Of a stretch of 64,000 nucleotides of DNA, positions 9,032 through 17,100 are shown in pieces; within the stretch, counting starts at the first letter, position 1; the number at the start of each line of letters is the position of its first letter. The stretch spans positions 2,480,001 through 2,544,000 of the forward strand of contig NZ_CP014579.1 of NCBI RefSeq assembly GCF_001634365.1. Reading direction: 5' to 3'. Source of the DNA: Paraburkholderia phytofirmans OLGA172. Its GTDB lineage: Bacteria; Pseudomonadota; Gammaproteobacteria; Burkholderiales; Burkholderiaceae. Under the pieces are notes generated by a model. That model saw only the letters and a program-made list of their open reading frames with translations. It searched no databases and was not told the origin of the DNA. Both the position numbers and the translations under genes were made by a program.

Positions 9032-9907
9032 TCAGCGATGAGCGCGCGCGTCGAAGCGCCACTGAAAAAATCGCACCGCTTCCTGCAAGGCGGGCGGATG
9101 GTCGGCCAACGCGGCGTGCGAGATGCTGGGACAGCGGACCACGAGGGTCAGCACACCCGCGTCGATCAGACTGCTCGCGTACTTCTCCGCTTCCACATGC
9201 AGCACGTCGTTTTGCGCCGTCACGATCAGCGTGGCCGGCAGCCCCGCGAGGCGTGACGATTCGAGCGGCGCGGCATACGGATGCATGCGTTGCGACGCTT
9301 GCGGCAGATACGCGCGATAACACGCCGCGCATTCCTTCGCGGTGATGTCCGAACCTAAGCGCTGCTCGTCCCCCAGACGCGTGAGGCTCGGATCGAGCAT
9401 CGGCCCGAACAGCGCCTGCGCGGCGATGCGCACGTCGCCGCGATCGCGCGCGATGAAAGCGAGGCAATTGGCCAACTGCCCGCCCGCATCGTGGCCCGCC
9501 ACGGCGATCTTCTTGCTATTCCCGCCAAACGCGCGTGCTCTTGTCCGCACCCACAGCGCCGCGCGATGTGCGTCTTCAGGCGCCGCCGGAAACGGAAATT
9601 GCGGCGCCAGCGAATAACCGACCGAAACGACCAAAGCCGGTAAGTGTTCTGCGAAATAACGCGCGGCGTAGTCGGCCTGATCGATCGAGCCCTTGGTAAA
9701 ACCGCCGCCGTGGAAATAAAGCAGTACCGGCAGTGCGGTTTTCTGTGACGGCCGGTACAAACGCAGCGTAATGTCCTGTGCGTGCCCTTCGATCTGCACG
9801 TCAGTGATCTCGAGTGCCGTGCTGTTGGCCTGTGCCGGGCCGCTGCCGGCGGGCACAAAGGCGTACGGCGGTTTAAATGCATCCATGTCGAGCCGCGCAA
9901 TGCGCAT
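9032..9907 (-). CDS. llpE: LlpE-like alpha/beta hydrolase, HSL family, with Asp in the nucleophile position
   Basis: A 291-residue cytoplasmic alpha/beta-hydrolase-fold protein encoded first in the efflux operon, where Burkholderia carries llpE. It has the hormone-sensitive-lipase oxyanion motif HGGG (residues ~66-69) and the later Asp (TAQNDVL) and His (SISHAALADH) of the triad. The nucleophile elbow, normally GDSAGG, reads GHDAGG (138-143), so residue 140 is Asp instead of Ser; the DNA on the minus strand near 9490 reads GGC CAC GAT GCG. It may be a pseudoenzyme, or use an Asp nucleophile like haloalkane dehalogenases or epoxide hydrolases. No substrate is known. The start could be Met1 or Met8 (9886), and no strong Shine-Dalgarno decides it. 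Confidence 0.8.
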   Translation of the reverse strand: MRIARLDMDAFKPPYAFVPAGSGPAQANSTALEITDVQIEGHAQDITLRLYRPSQKTALPVLLYFHGGGFTKGSIDQADYAARYFAEHLPALVVSVGYSLAPQFPFPAAPEDAHRAALWVRTRARAFGGNSKKIAVAGHDAGGQLANCLAFIARDRGDVRIAAQALFGPMLDPSLTRLGDEQRLGSDITAKECAACYRAYLPQASQRMHPYAAPLESSRLAGLPATLIVTAQNDVLHVEAEKYASSLIDAGVLTLVVRCPSISHAALADHPPALQEAVRFFQWRFDARAHR

Positions 9908-10071
9908 AGAACTTCAATGGTGCGAATTGTGGGTTCGGCAGATTCCTAAATAAATGCCTATAATCCGGCAACACAATTCGGCGTCCCCGAACAATCGGAC
10001 GGGATTACTCTGTGGATTCGCTGCAGATTCGAACCCTGCCTGGAGCGCCGGCCCCTTTTAGGAGGTTTGCA
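9908..10071. promoter_or_regulatory. Divergent llpE/bpeT control region with inverted repeat and -10 box
   Basis: A perfect 9-bp inverted repeat, CGAATTGTG (9923-9931) and CACAATTCG (9972-9980), flanks an AT-rich centre holding TATAAT (9959-9964), a consensus -10 reading toward bpeT. This is the expected place for a LysR-type (BpeT) binding site controlling the efflux operon and itself. No obvious -35 at 17 bp was found. Assignment to BpeT is inference. A strong AGGAGG (10060-10065) sets the bpeT start. Confidence 0.55.
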
Positions 10072-11076
10072 ATGGACCGGCTTCAGGCCATGCAAGTGTT
10101 CACGCGCGTCGTCGACACCAACAGCTTTACCCGTGCGGCGGAAACGCTCGACCTGCCGCGCGCATCGGTTACCACCATCATTCAGAACCTCGAAGCGTTC
10201 CTCGGCACGCGTCTGATGCACCGGACCACGCGGCGTTTGTCGCTGACGCCGGACGGTGCTGCGTATTACGAGCGCTGCGTGCGCATCCTTGCGGACGTCG
10301 AAGAGACCGAGGCCAGCTTCCAGAGCGGCAATAAGAAACCACACGGCAAGCTGCGCATCGACATGCCGGGATCGATCGGGCGCTTGCTGGTGATTCCTTC
10401 GCTGTGCGAATTCCACACGCGTTACCCGGACATCGACCTGCAGCTCGGATTGACGGACCGGCCCGTCGATCTGCTGCAGGAAGGCGTGGATTGCGTGGTG
10501 CGTGTGGGTGCGCTACAGGATTCTTCGCTGGTAGCGCGGCGTATCGGTTTGTTCGAGGGCGTGACATGCGCGGCCCCCGGCTACATCGAGCGCGCGGGCA
10601 TGCCGGCTTCGCTCGACGACCTCGACAATCACAAAGCAGTCAATTACTTTTCGAGCCGCACGGGGCGCACGATCGATTGGGCCTTCATGGTTGATGGCAA
10701 AGAGATCGAAGTAAAGATGAAGGGCATTGTGTCGGTGAACGACGCCGATGCCTACGTAACTTGCGGACTGGAAGGCTTTGGCCTGATTCAGCCGGCGCTC
10801 TTCATGGTGCTGCCGCATCTGCGTTCGGGCCAGCTGGTTGAAGTGCTGCCGGAGCTGAAGCCTTTGCCGATGCCGATTTCCGCGGTTTATCCGCACAGTC
10901 GGCATCTGTCGCCTAAAGTCCGCGTTTTCGTAGACTGGATTGCCGAGCTGTTTGACCGCTGCCCGTTGCTGAGCGGACGCGGCGGTCTGGACGCGACGTG
11001 CACGAAGCGTACTTTCGAAGAACGCGAATCTGCTCCAATGCTCGATACGCCGGTGATAACGGAGTGGGTTGCTTAA
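10072..11076 (+). CDS. bpeT: LysR-family regulator of the efflux operon (BpeT-like)
   Basis: A 334-residue LysR-type transcriptional regulator. Its N-terminal winged HTH is MDRLQAMQVFTRVVDTNSFT, then RAAETLDLPRASVTTIIQNL. An effector-binding domain of the CrgA/AaeR type starts at about residue 90 (GKLRIDMPGSIGRLLVIPSL). The C-terminal ~40 residues after FVDWIAELF form a long extension, as in BpeT. It is divergent from llpE-bpeEF-oprC and probably activates it in response to inducers. In B. pseudomallei, BpeT C-terminal mutations cause pump overexpression, while the related ceo system is salicylate-inducible. The start is fixed by AGGAGG 6 bp upstream of ATG; an in-frame GTG at 10012 lacks one. 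Confidence 0.9.
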   Translation: MDRLQAMQVFTRVVDTNSFTRAAETLDLPRASVTTIIQNLEAFLGTRLMHRTTRRLSLTPDGAAYYERCVRILADVEETEASFQSGNKKPHGKLRIDMPGSIGRLLVIPSLCEFHTRYPDIDLQLGLTDRPVDLLQEGVDCVVRVGALQDSSLVARRIGLFEGVTCAAPGYIERAGMPASLDDLDNHKAVNYFSSRTGRTIDWAFMVDGKEIEVKMKGIVSVNDADAYVTCGLEGFGLIQPALFMVLPHLRSGQLVEVLPELKPLPMPISAVYPHSRHLSPKVRVFVDWIAELFDRCPLLSGRGGLDATCTKRTFEERESAPMLDTPVITEWVA

Positions 11077-11116
11077 CGCGGGTTATTTGAAGTACAAAAT
11101 CTGGAACAGTGAATTT

Positions 11117-11142
11117 CAACCGCGGCTCTAATGCCGCGGTTG
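11117..11142 (+). terminator. Strong hairpin after bpeT, no T-run
   Basis: A perfect 10-bp stem CAACCGCGGC / GCCGCGGTTG with a 6-nt loop lies ~40 bp after the bpeT stop. No U-tract follows, so it is either a Rho-assisted/transcript-end hairpin or an mRNA-stabilising structure. Confidence 0.5.
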
Positions 11143-11299
11143 CCCGACAGTAACCGGGTGACACGCGCGTTGCCGCGATTGTTCCAGAATCGCGACAATT
11201 CATTTCGCGAAAGTGCGATTTATCCACACCGCTTCGAAGTCTACATTTCACCCTGTCGCAGCGCTGCTTGCGCTGCCAATGAATCGACAGGAGTGAATC

Positions 11300-11608
11300 A
11301 TGAAACGCAAACTCTTAGCAGGTCTGGTTCTTTCGCTGCTTGCCAGCGCACCGGTGTTCGCTCAAAGCAACGGCGGCGGCATTGGCCGTGCAGGCACATA
11401 CGAAACGCAACCGACGCCGACTGTGGGCGGCAAGACCCGTGCAGAGGTGAATGCCGAATTGGTCGCGGCGTATCGCGATGGTTCGCTGCCTGCGCTGAAT
11501 CGTACGTCGTATCCGAATAAAGGTCTGATTGGTCAGACGCAGGCTGCGCGGATTGCATTGCAGGAAGGCACCGGCGGTGACGTCACCCGCGTCGCCAACG
11601 GGCAGTAA
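11300..11608 (+). CDS. Small secreted DUF4148 protein
   Basis: A 102-residue protein with a clear Sec signal peptide (MKRKLLAGLVLSLLASAPVF, cleavage near AFAQS-like VFAQS). Its mature part contains GKTRAEVNAELVAAYRDGSL, the DUF4148 signature T-R-A-x-V-x-A-E-L. DUF4148 proteins are small, periplasmic or exported, abundant in Burkholderiales and of unknown function. ATG is preceded by AGGAG. It stands alone between bpeT and the purine permease gene. A paralogue lies on the opposite strand at 33.6 kb. Confidence 0.85.
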   Translation: MKRKLLAGLVLSLLASAPVFAQSNGGGIGRAGTYETQPTPTVGGKTRAEVNAELVAAYRDGSLPALNRTSYPNKGLIGQTQAARIALQEGTGGDVTRVANGQ

Positions 11609-11691
11609 GGCGAATACGCCGCGATGATTCGGTTTCCAAAAGAAATTTTCATCGCGGTGGGATTTTTTCACTCTTTACAAAGGAGCATGTT

Positions 11692-11766
11692 ATGACACCG
11701 TCTGAACTTGATCATTGGGATATGGATGCGCCGGTGTGGACGCCTTATCGGGCGCCGCAGCGATAA
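11692..11766 (+). CDS. Possible 24-residue small protein
   Basis: A short ORF, beginning MTPSELDHWDMDAP and ending VWTPYRAPQR, is preceded by AAAGGAGCATGTT, a near-perfect Shine-Dalgarno at good spacing from ATG. It is acidic, with two Trp and no hydrophobic segment, and lies ~85 bp after the DUF4148 stop, possibly on the same transcript. I recognise no family. The ribosome site is much better than expected by chance, but coding status needs conservation or ribosome-profiling evidence. Confidence 0.4.
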   Translation: MTPSELDHWDMDAPVWTPYRAPQR

Positions 11767-11769
11767 AGG

Positions 11770-11905
11770 TTCGGTTTGTTTTTTTGCCTGCGCGGCGCGC
11801 GGTTTTTCTGTATGCCTGCTGGGTTGGTCTTTTTTTGCTTGTCTGTGCGGCGTTTTTTTCTGTGCGCTTGTGCCATAAAAACACAGACAAACAAGCGCTG
11901 CCAAA
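11770..11905. repeat. Degenerate Burkholderia-type intergenic repeat (T-rich, 'gcctgc..gttgg.cttt' family)
   Basis: This T-rich stretch carries TGCCTGCTGGGTTGGTCTTT followed by GCTTGTCTGTGCGGCG. It is a diverged version of the repeat downstream of gabT (TGCCTGCGGCGTTGGCCTTT, then GTTTGTCTGCGCGGCG). The right part, ACACAGACAAACAAGCG, is complementary to TTGTCTGTG upstream and may fold into a long imperfect hairpin. It begins right after a stop codon, as does the 31-kb copy. It has no coding capacity. Confidence 0.55.
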
Positions 11906-11915
11906 GGCAAAAAAT

Positions 11916-12989
11916 CTACTTCTTCGGCACCCCCTCCCGCCACTCGCCCCAATGGGCAACAATTTCCTGCACAAGCGGATTCCCCGACCTGTACAGGTTC
12001 TCAATAGCAATCGTAAAACCCCCTTGCGCAGCATAGTCAAGCAGATTATCCGCACTAGTCTGCCCATCGTATGGCCGATCAAAATCAGACCCAGCCCGCA
12101 GCACGGCAACGCGATTCAAATCGACCTTATGCACGGAGGCCGCGCGCTTAAGCGCCTCATACGTAGCGTTATCCTCCTGCTGCGTAGTGCAATAGACACC
12201 GTTGCCCTCCGTCAAGATTCTGGTCCAATCCCGAGCCCGCTGCCCAAGCAGCGTCCCTGACCACCAGGTATCCCCTGCCAACGTATCGCATTGAATGACA
12301 GTAGGTGGCCGATTCGCAGGCGCATACGAATACTTGGCCCGCGCAGCCTGCGCCTGAGCGTTATCGGACAGCACAACTCTACGGGACAAAGCAAACGCAG
12401 TATCGGCCAACTGGGTATTCAACTGAAACACCTCCGTCCGATAGTCGAGCGGCGGCTTATCCGCAGGGCTCCTGGTGTTGATTCCAAGGTAGCCGGTATT
12501 CCAGCCGGCCGGAATCTCCCGCCCATCGATCTCCCACTGAATTCCAAAATCGACGAGATACTTCGCCCACGCGGCAGACCCGACCGTGCCCTGCTGCGGA
12601 TCGATCCCGGCAATACCCGCCACCATAAAGTACGTATGCCGCAAATCGAAGCGCGGCGAGAAGGTCAACGCCATGATCGACGCGGCAGCGTTGCTATGCC
12701 CCATGCCAGTGGTCATGACACACACGTCCTGCTTATTGCAATGAACCGTCGGGTAGTCGGGCGATAAACCTTCGACCGCAATCTCGCGCCATGGCCCAAG
12801 CCGATCGAGCCACACTTGCCCCTCCGGTCCGAACATCGAAATGATCATCACCTTGACCGGTTGCCCGTGCGAGCCGCCGTCGCCTTGCGAGAAGCCATCG
12901 TTGCCGTCCGCGCTGGCAGGGCCGGATGTGAAGGCGGCGCAAGCCGCGAGGGTAATGACGGAGATTGCACCGAGTGCGCGCGTCAGCAT
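11916..12989 (-). CDS. Purine nucleoside permease-like secreted protein (NUP family)
   Basis: A 357-residue protein with an N-terminal signal peptide (alanine-rich, ending near TSGPASADG). The body matches the NUP/PF06516 family by recall: VKVMIISMFGPEGQVWLDRL near the start, HCNKQDVCVMTTGMGHSNAA, and FMVAGIAGIDPQQGTVGSAA. The last two resemble the nucleoside-phosphorylase G-x-G-x-x-N / AGIAG core. The fungal founder is annotated as a purine nucleoside permease, but the fold is phosphorylase-like and the bacterial members are probably periplasmic nucleoside-binding or -cleaving proteins. The Asp-containing motif GSDFDRPYDGQTS is near the C-terminus. It appears monocistronic. Confidence 0.85.
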   Translation of the reverse strand: MLTRALGAISVITLAACAAFTSGPASADGNDGFSQGDGGSHGQPVKVMIISMFGPEGQVWLDRLGPWREIAVEGLSPDYPTVHCNKQDVCVMTTGMGHSNAAASIMALTFSPRFDLRHTYFMVAGIAGIDPQQGTVGSAAWAKYLVDFGIQWEIDGREIPAGWNTGYLGINTRSPADKPPLDYRTEVFQLNTQLADTAFALSRRVVLSDNAQAQAARAKYSYAPANRPPTVIQCDTLAGDTWWSGTLLGQRARDWTRILTEGNGVYCTTQQEDNATYEALKRAASVHKVDLNRVAVLRAGSDFDRPYDGQTSADNLLDYAAQGGFTIAIENLYRSGNPLVQEIVAHWGEWREGVPKK

Positions 12990-13105
12990 CGTGATCCTTC
13001 CTTTTGCTTGTGATGCAGATTGGCTAATGGGCTGCTTTCAAGCCGAATGAAGTATAGATGCGAAGAATTTATTTTCCACTACGTATCGCGGTATCAGACA
13101 ATGCA

Positions 13106-14011
13106 TCAAACCCGCGGCACATCCGGTTCAAAAAACACCCAGCGCACTTGCGGAAATGCCGCCTGCAGGTCCGCTTCGATCACGTTGATCGCATCGACCA
13201 TCGCTCGGCCGCTCGCGTAGTCGATCATTTCGGCCTGCACGGCCACCACTACATGACGGCCCCACTGCAGCGTAATCATGTTGATGATGCTGCGAATCTC
13301 CGACCGGGCGCGCAGATGCGACTCGATCGCGCGACGCACTTCCGGGCCCGCCGATTCGCCGACGATCATCGACTTCACTTCGCGCGCCACCAGCCACGCA
13401 ATCACCATCAGCAGCAAACCAACGCCGATCGAGCCCAACGCGTCGTAGACGGGATTACCGGTCACCATCGTCAGCAGCACGGCGACGAAGGCCATCGCAA
13501 GACCCACCAACGCGGCAATGTCCTCGCCGGCCACCACCAGCAGCTCGGACTCGCGCGTTTCGCGAAACCAGCGCCATAGGCTTTTGTCGGGATGCGTCTT
13601 GCGGATTTCCTTAACCGCGCCCCACAACGAAAGCGCTTCGAGCACCACCGAAACGCCGAGTACGACGAGCGCCACATAGGCATGCTGCAAAGGCTCGCGC
13701 GCAAACAGACGATGCACGCCCTCGTACACCGAAAACGCGCCGCCGACAAAGAACAGCAGCAACGCCACCAGCAGCGAATAGAAATTGATCTCGCGGCCGC
13801 CGCCCATGGGATGCAACGGGCTCGCGGGCTTGCGCGCTTCACGCAAGCCGAATAGCAGCAGCAGTTGGTTACCGCAGTCGGCGGTCGAGTGAATGGCTTC
13901 GGCGAACATCGAGCCGGAACCGGTAAACGTGGCAGCAGCGAACTTGCAGACGGCAATGCCGAGGTTGGCGGCAAGCGCATAGAAAATGGCTTTCGGCGAT
14001 TCTTCGTTCAT
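13106..14011 (-). CDS. Cation diffusion facilitator (SLC30A9/ZnT9-like) transporter
   Basis: A 301-residue inner-membrane metal/proton antiporter of the CDF family. Visible features are an opening MNEESPKAIFYALAANLGIA, TM2 with H-x3-D in FAEAIHSTADCGNQLLLLFG, and a later ETRESELLVVAGEDIAALVG block. There E-D replaces the H-D pair, as in the ZnT9-like subgroup. A C-terminal cytoplasmic domain follows (MIVGESAGPEVRRAIESHLR). Six membrane segments are recognisable. The ATG at 14011 is chosen because 26 upstream residues of the open frame are basic and unconserved. Metal specificity cannot be read from the sequence. Confidence 0.85.
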   Translation of the reverse strand: MNEESPKAIFYALAANLGIAVCKFAAATFTGSGSMFAEAIHSTADCGNQLLLLFGLREARKPASPLHPMGGGREINFYSLLVALLLFFVGGAFSVYEGVHRLFAREPLQHAYVALVVLGVSVVLEALSLWGAVKEIRKTHPDKSLWRWFRETRESELLVVAGEDIAALVGLAMAFVAVLLTMVTGNPVYDALGSIGVGLLLMVIAWLVAREVKSMIVGESAGPEVRRAIESHLRARSEIRSIINMITLQWGRHVVVAVQAEMIDYASGRAMVDAINVIEADLQAAFPQVRWVFFEPDVPRV

Positions 14012-14167
14012 CGTCGTGGAGGGCGTCCGGGAGTTTACAGAGCGCTTTCGGTTGGCAATAGTTCGTATTATGGACATGCCAGACTGCATGCGTCCAACCC
14101 CGGCGCTGTTTTGTGCCGGGTTCCGTGACGCATGCAGTGCCTCTACCTTCGCTCGCGGTCCCTCGCG

Positions 14168-17100
14168 CTATGCCCTTTCGAGCGCAGCCATCTCCCGCAC
14201 GATCACCAGCAGCATCGACAGGCTCGCGCCGCCCGTGGCCCGCAGATCGGCCAGCAGGCGCGCGTAACGCTCGAGTTGCGCGGTGCGCTTCTCGCGCCAC
14301 GCGTGAACCAATAGGTCCGGCGTCGAAGCCTCGTCGGCGTCGGCCAGTGCGCTCGTGGTCAGCGCACGTTTCAGGCGGGCGAGTTCCGCCAGCGCCGTCG
14401 CGCGCGCCAGCATGTCCCAGTGCGTGGGCGCCGGCAGTGCGGCCGCGCGCTCGCTGATCCAGCTGTAGTTCAGCAGCGTACCGAGCGCGAAGTAGACGCC
14501 AGCCACGAGTTCGAGACTGCGCCCGCAGGTCGACGACACCTCGGCGATGTCGAGCAAAGCCGCCGAGATCTCGCCGCTGGCGATTCGCACCGCCAGTTCG
14601 CTATCGACACCGGCGTCCACGAGCGCGCGTTGCCGCTCGGACAGCGTGTCGAGATCGGCGCCCGGCAGCAGCGCGGGCCATTGCGGCGCGAGGCGTTGCG
14701 CCGCGTCGCGACAACGTGCAAGCAAGCCGGCGACGTCGCCGTCGCTGACCGCCCCCGATTGCAACTGCCGCAGAAACCACAGCGCAGAGCGTTCGACGAG
14801 CCGCGCCACTTCGACGAACATGCGTGCCTGCACATCGTCGGCGACACGGTTATCCAGCGCGTCGATACTGCGCCACACGTCGTCGAGATCGAACACGTCG
14901 CGCGCCATGATGCAGGCCCGCACGATGTCGCCGGGCTTCGCATCGGTCTCTTCCATCAGGCGATGCACGAACTCGCAGCCCACGCGATTCACCAACGCAT
15001 TGGTCAGATGCGTTGCGAGGATTTCGCGCCGCAAAGGGTGACGTTGCATCGGTTCGCTAAAGCGCTGCCGCAACGGCTTCGGAAAGTATTCGATCAGCAT
15101 GTCGCTGACGAGCGGGTCTTCCGGCATCGACGATTCGAGCAGTGCGTCGTACAGCCACATCTTGCTATAGGCAAGCAGCACCGCGCGCTCGGGCGTGGTC
15201 AGCCCTTGTTTCGCCGCCTGGCGTTCGGCGACTTCTTCGTCAGTCGGCAAGAACTCGATCACGCGGTTCAGGCGGCCCGCGCGTTCCAGGTAACGCATCA
15301 GGCGCGCTTCGGCATCGAGCAATTCGACGCCGTAGCGGCCCGCAATCGAGAGCGCCTGGGTCTGGTAATAGTTGTCCTGCAAGACGAGCAAGCCGACTTC
15401 ATCGGTCATTTCCGCGAGCAGTGCATTGCGCTGTTTCTCAGTCATTTCACCGTCGGAGACGACCAGCCCCAGCAGAATCTTGATGTTGACCTCGTGGTCC
15501 GAACAGTCGACGCCGGCGGAGTTGTCGATCGCATCGGTATTGATGCGGCCGCCGCGCTGCGCAAATTCAATACGCCCGAGTTGCGTGAGGCCGAGATTGC
15601 CGCCTTCCGCGACGACTTTGCAGTGCAGATCGGCGCCGTTGACGCGGATCGCATCATTGGCGCGGTCGCCGACCTGCAGATGCGTTTCACCGGTCGCCTT
15701 CACATAGGTGCCGATGCCGCCGTTGTAGAGCAGATCGACCGGCGCCTGCAGAATGGCGCGCATCAATTCAGCGGGTGCGAGCGCCGGCGCGCTGATGCCA
15801 AGTACCGACTGCACCGCCGCAGACAACGGAATCGTCTTGGCGGTGCGGGGAAACACCCCCCCGCCGGCCGAGATCAGCGACGGATCGTAGTCGGCCCAAC
15901 TCGACCGGTCGAGAACGAACAGGCGCCCACGTTCCGCAAGGCTTATCGCTGGATCGGGATTCGGATCGAGGAAAATATGCCGGTGGTCGAACGCGGCCAC
16001 CAGCTTGATATGCGGCGACAACAGCATGCCATTGCCGAACACGTCGCCCGACATATCGCCGACGCCCACCACGGTGAAATCAGCCGCCTGCGTATCGACG
16101 CCCATTTCCCGGAAGTGCCGCTTGACCGACTCCCACGCGCCGCGCGCCGTGATCGCCATTTTTTTGTGGTCATAGCCGACCGAACCGCCCGACGCAAAGG
16201 CGTCGTCGAGCCAGAAGCCGTATTCCTGTGAAATCGCGTTCGCGTAGTCGGAGAAGGTGGCCGTGCCCTTGTCGGCGGCGACCACCAGATAGGGATCGTC
16301 GGGATCATGCCGCACCACATCGGGCGGCGGCACCACTGCCGTACCGGCGAGGTTGTCGGTCAAATCGAGCAGGCCGCGCAGGAACGTCTGATAGCAGGCG
16401 ATGCCTTCACGCATCCATGCGTCGCGCTCGGTCTGCGGCGGCGGATTCTTCACGACGAAACCGCCTTTGGAGCCGACCGGCACGATCACCACGTTCTTCA
16501 CCATCTGCGCCTTCATCAAGCCGAGCACTTCCGTGCGGAAGTCCTCACGCCGATCCGACCAGCGCAGCCCGCCGCGCGCGACACGGCCGCCGCGCAAATG
16601 CACACCCTCCACTCGCGGCGAGTACACCCAGATTTCGAACATCGGTTTCGGTTCAGGCAAACCGGGCACATGCGCGGGATCGAATTTGAACGACAGATAC
16701 GGCTTCGGATGGCCGTCGGCATTGAAGCGATAGTAATTCGTGCGTTGCGTCGCCTTGATGACGCCGAGGAATTGCCGGAGTATCCGGTCCTCGTCGAGAT
16801 TCGGCACCTGATCGAGCGCGCTGTCGATCGTCTTCAACAAGCTGGCGACGCGGATCTCGCGCGTATCGCCGAGCACCGGATCGAAGCGCGCAATGAACAA
16901 CTCCACGAGCATGCGGGCGATCGCCGGATTGCCGGTGACCGCGCGTTCGATATACGCGTCGCTGAAGGTCGAACCCACTTGCCTCAGGTACTTGGCATAA
17001 GCACGCAGAATCGTCACCTCGCGCGCGCTCAGTTGCGCGCGCAGCACGAGGCGGTTGAAATCGTCGCTTTCGATGCCGCCGGTCCACACCTGTTCGAACG

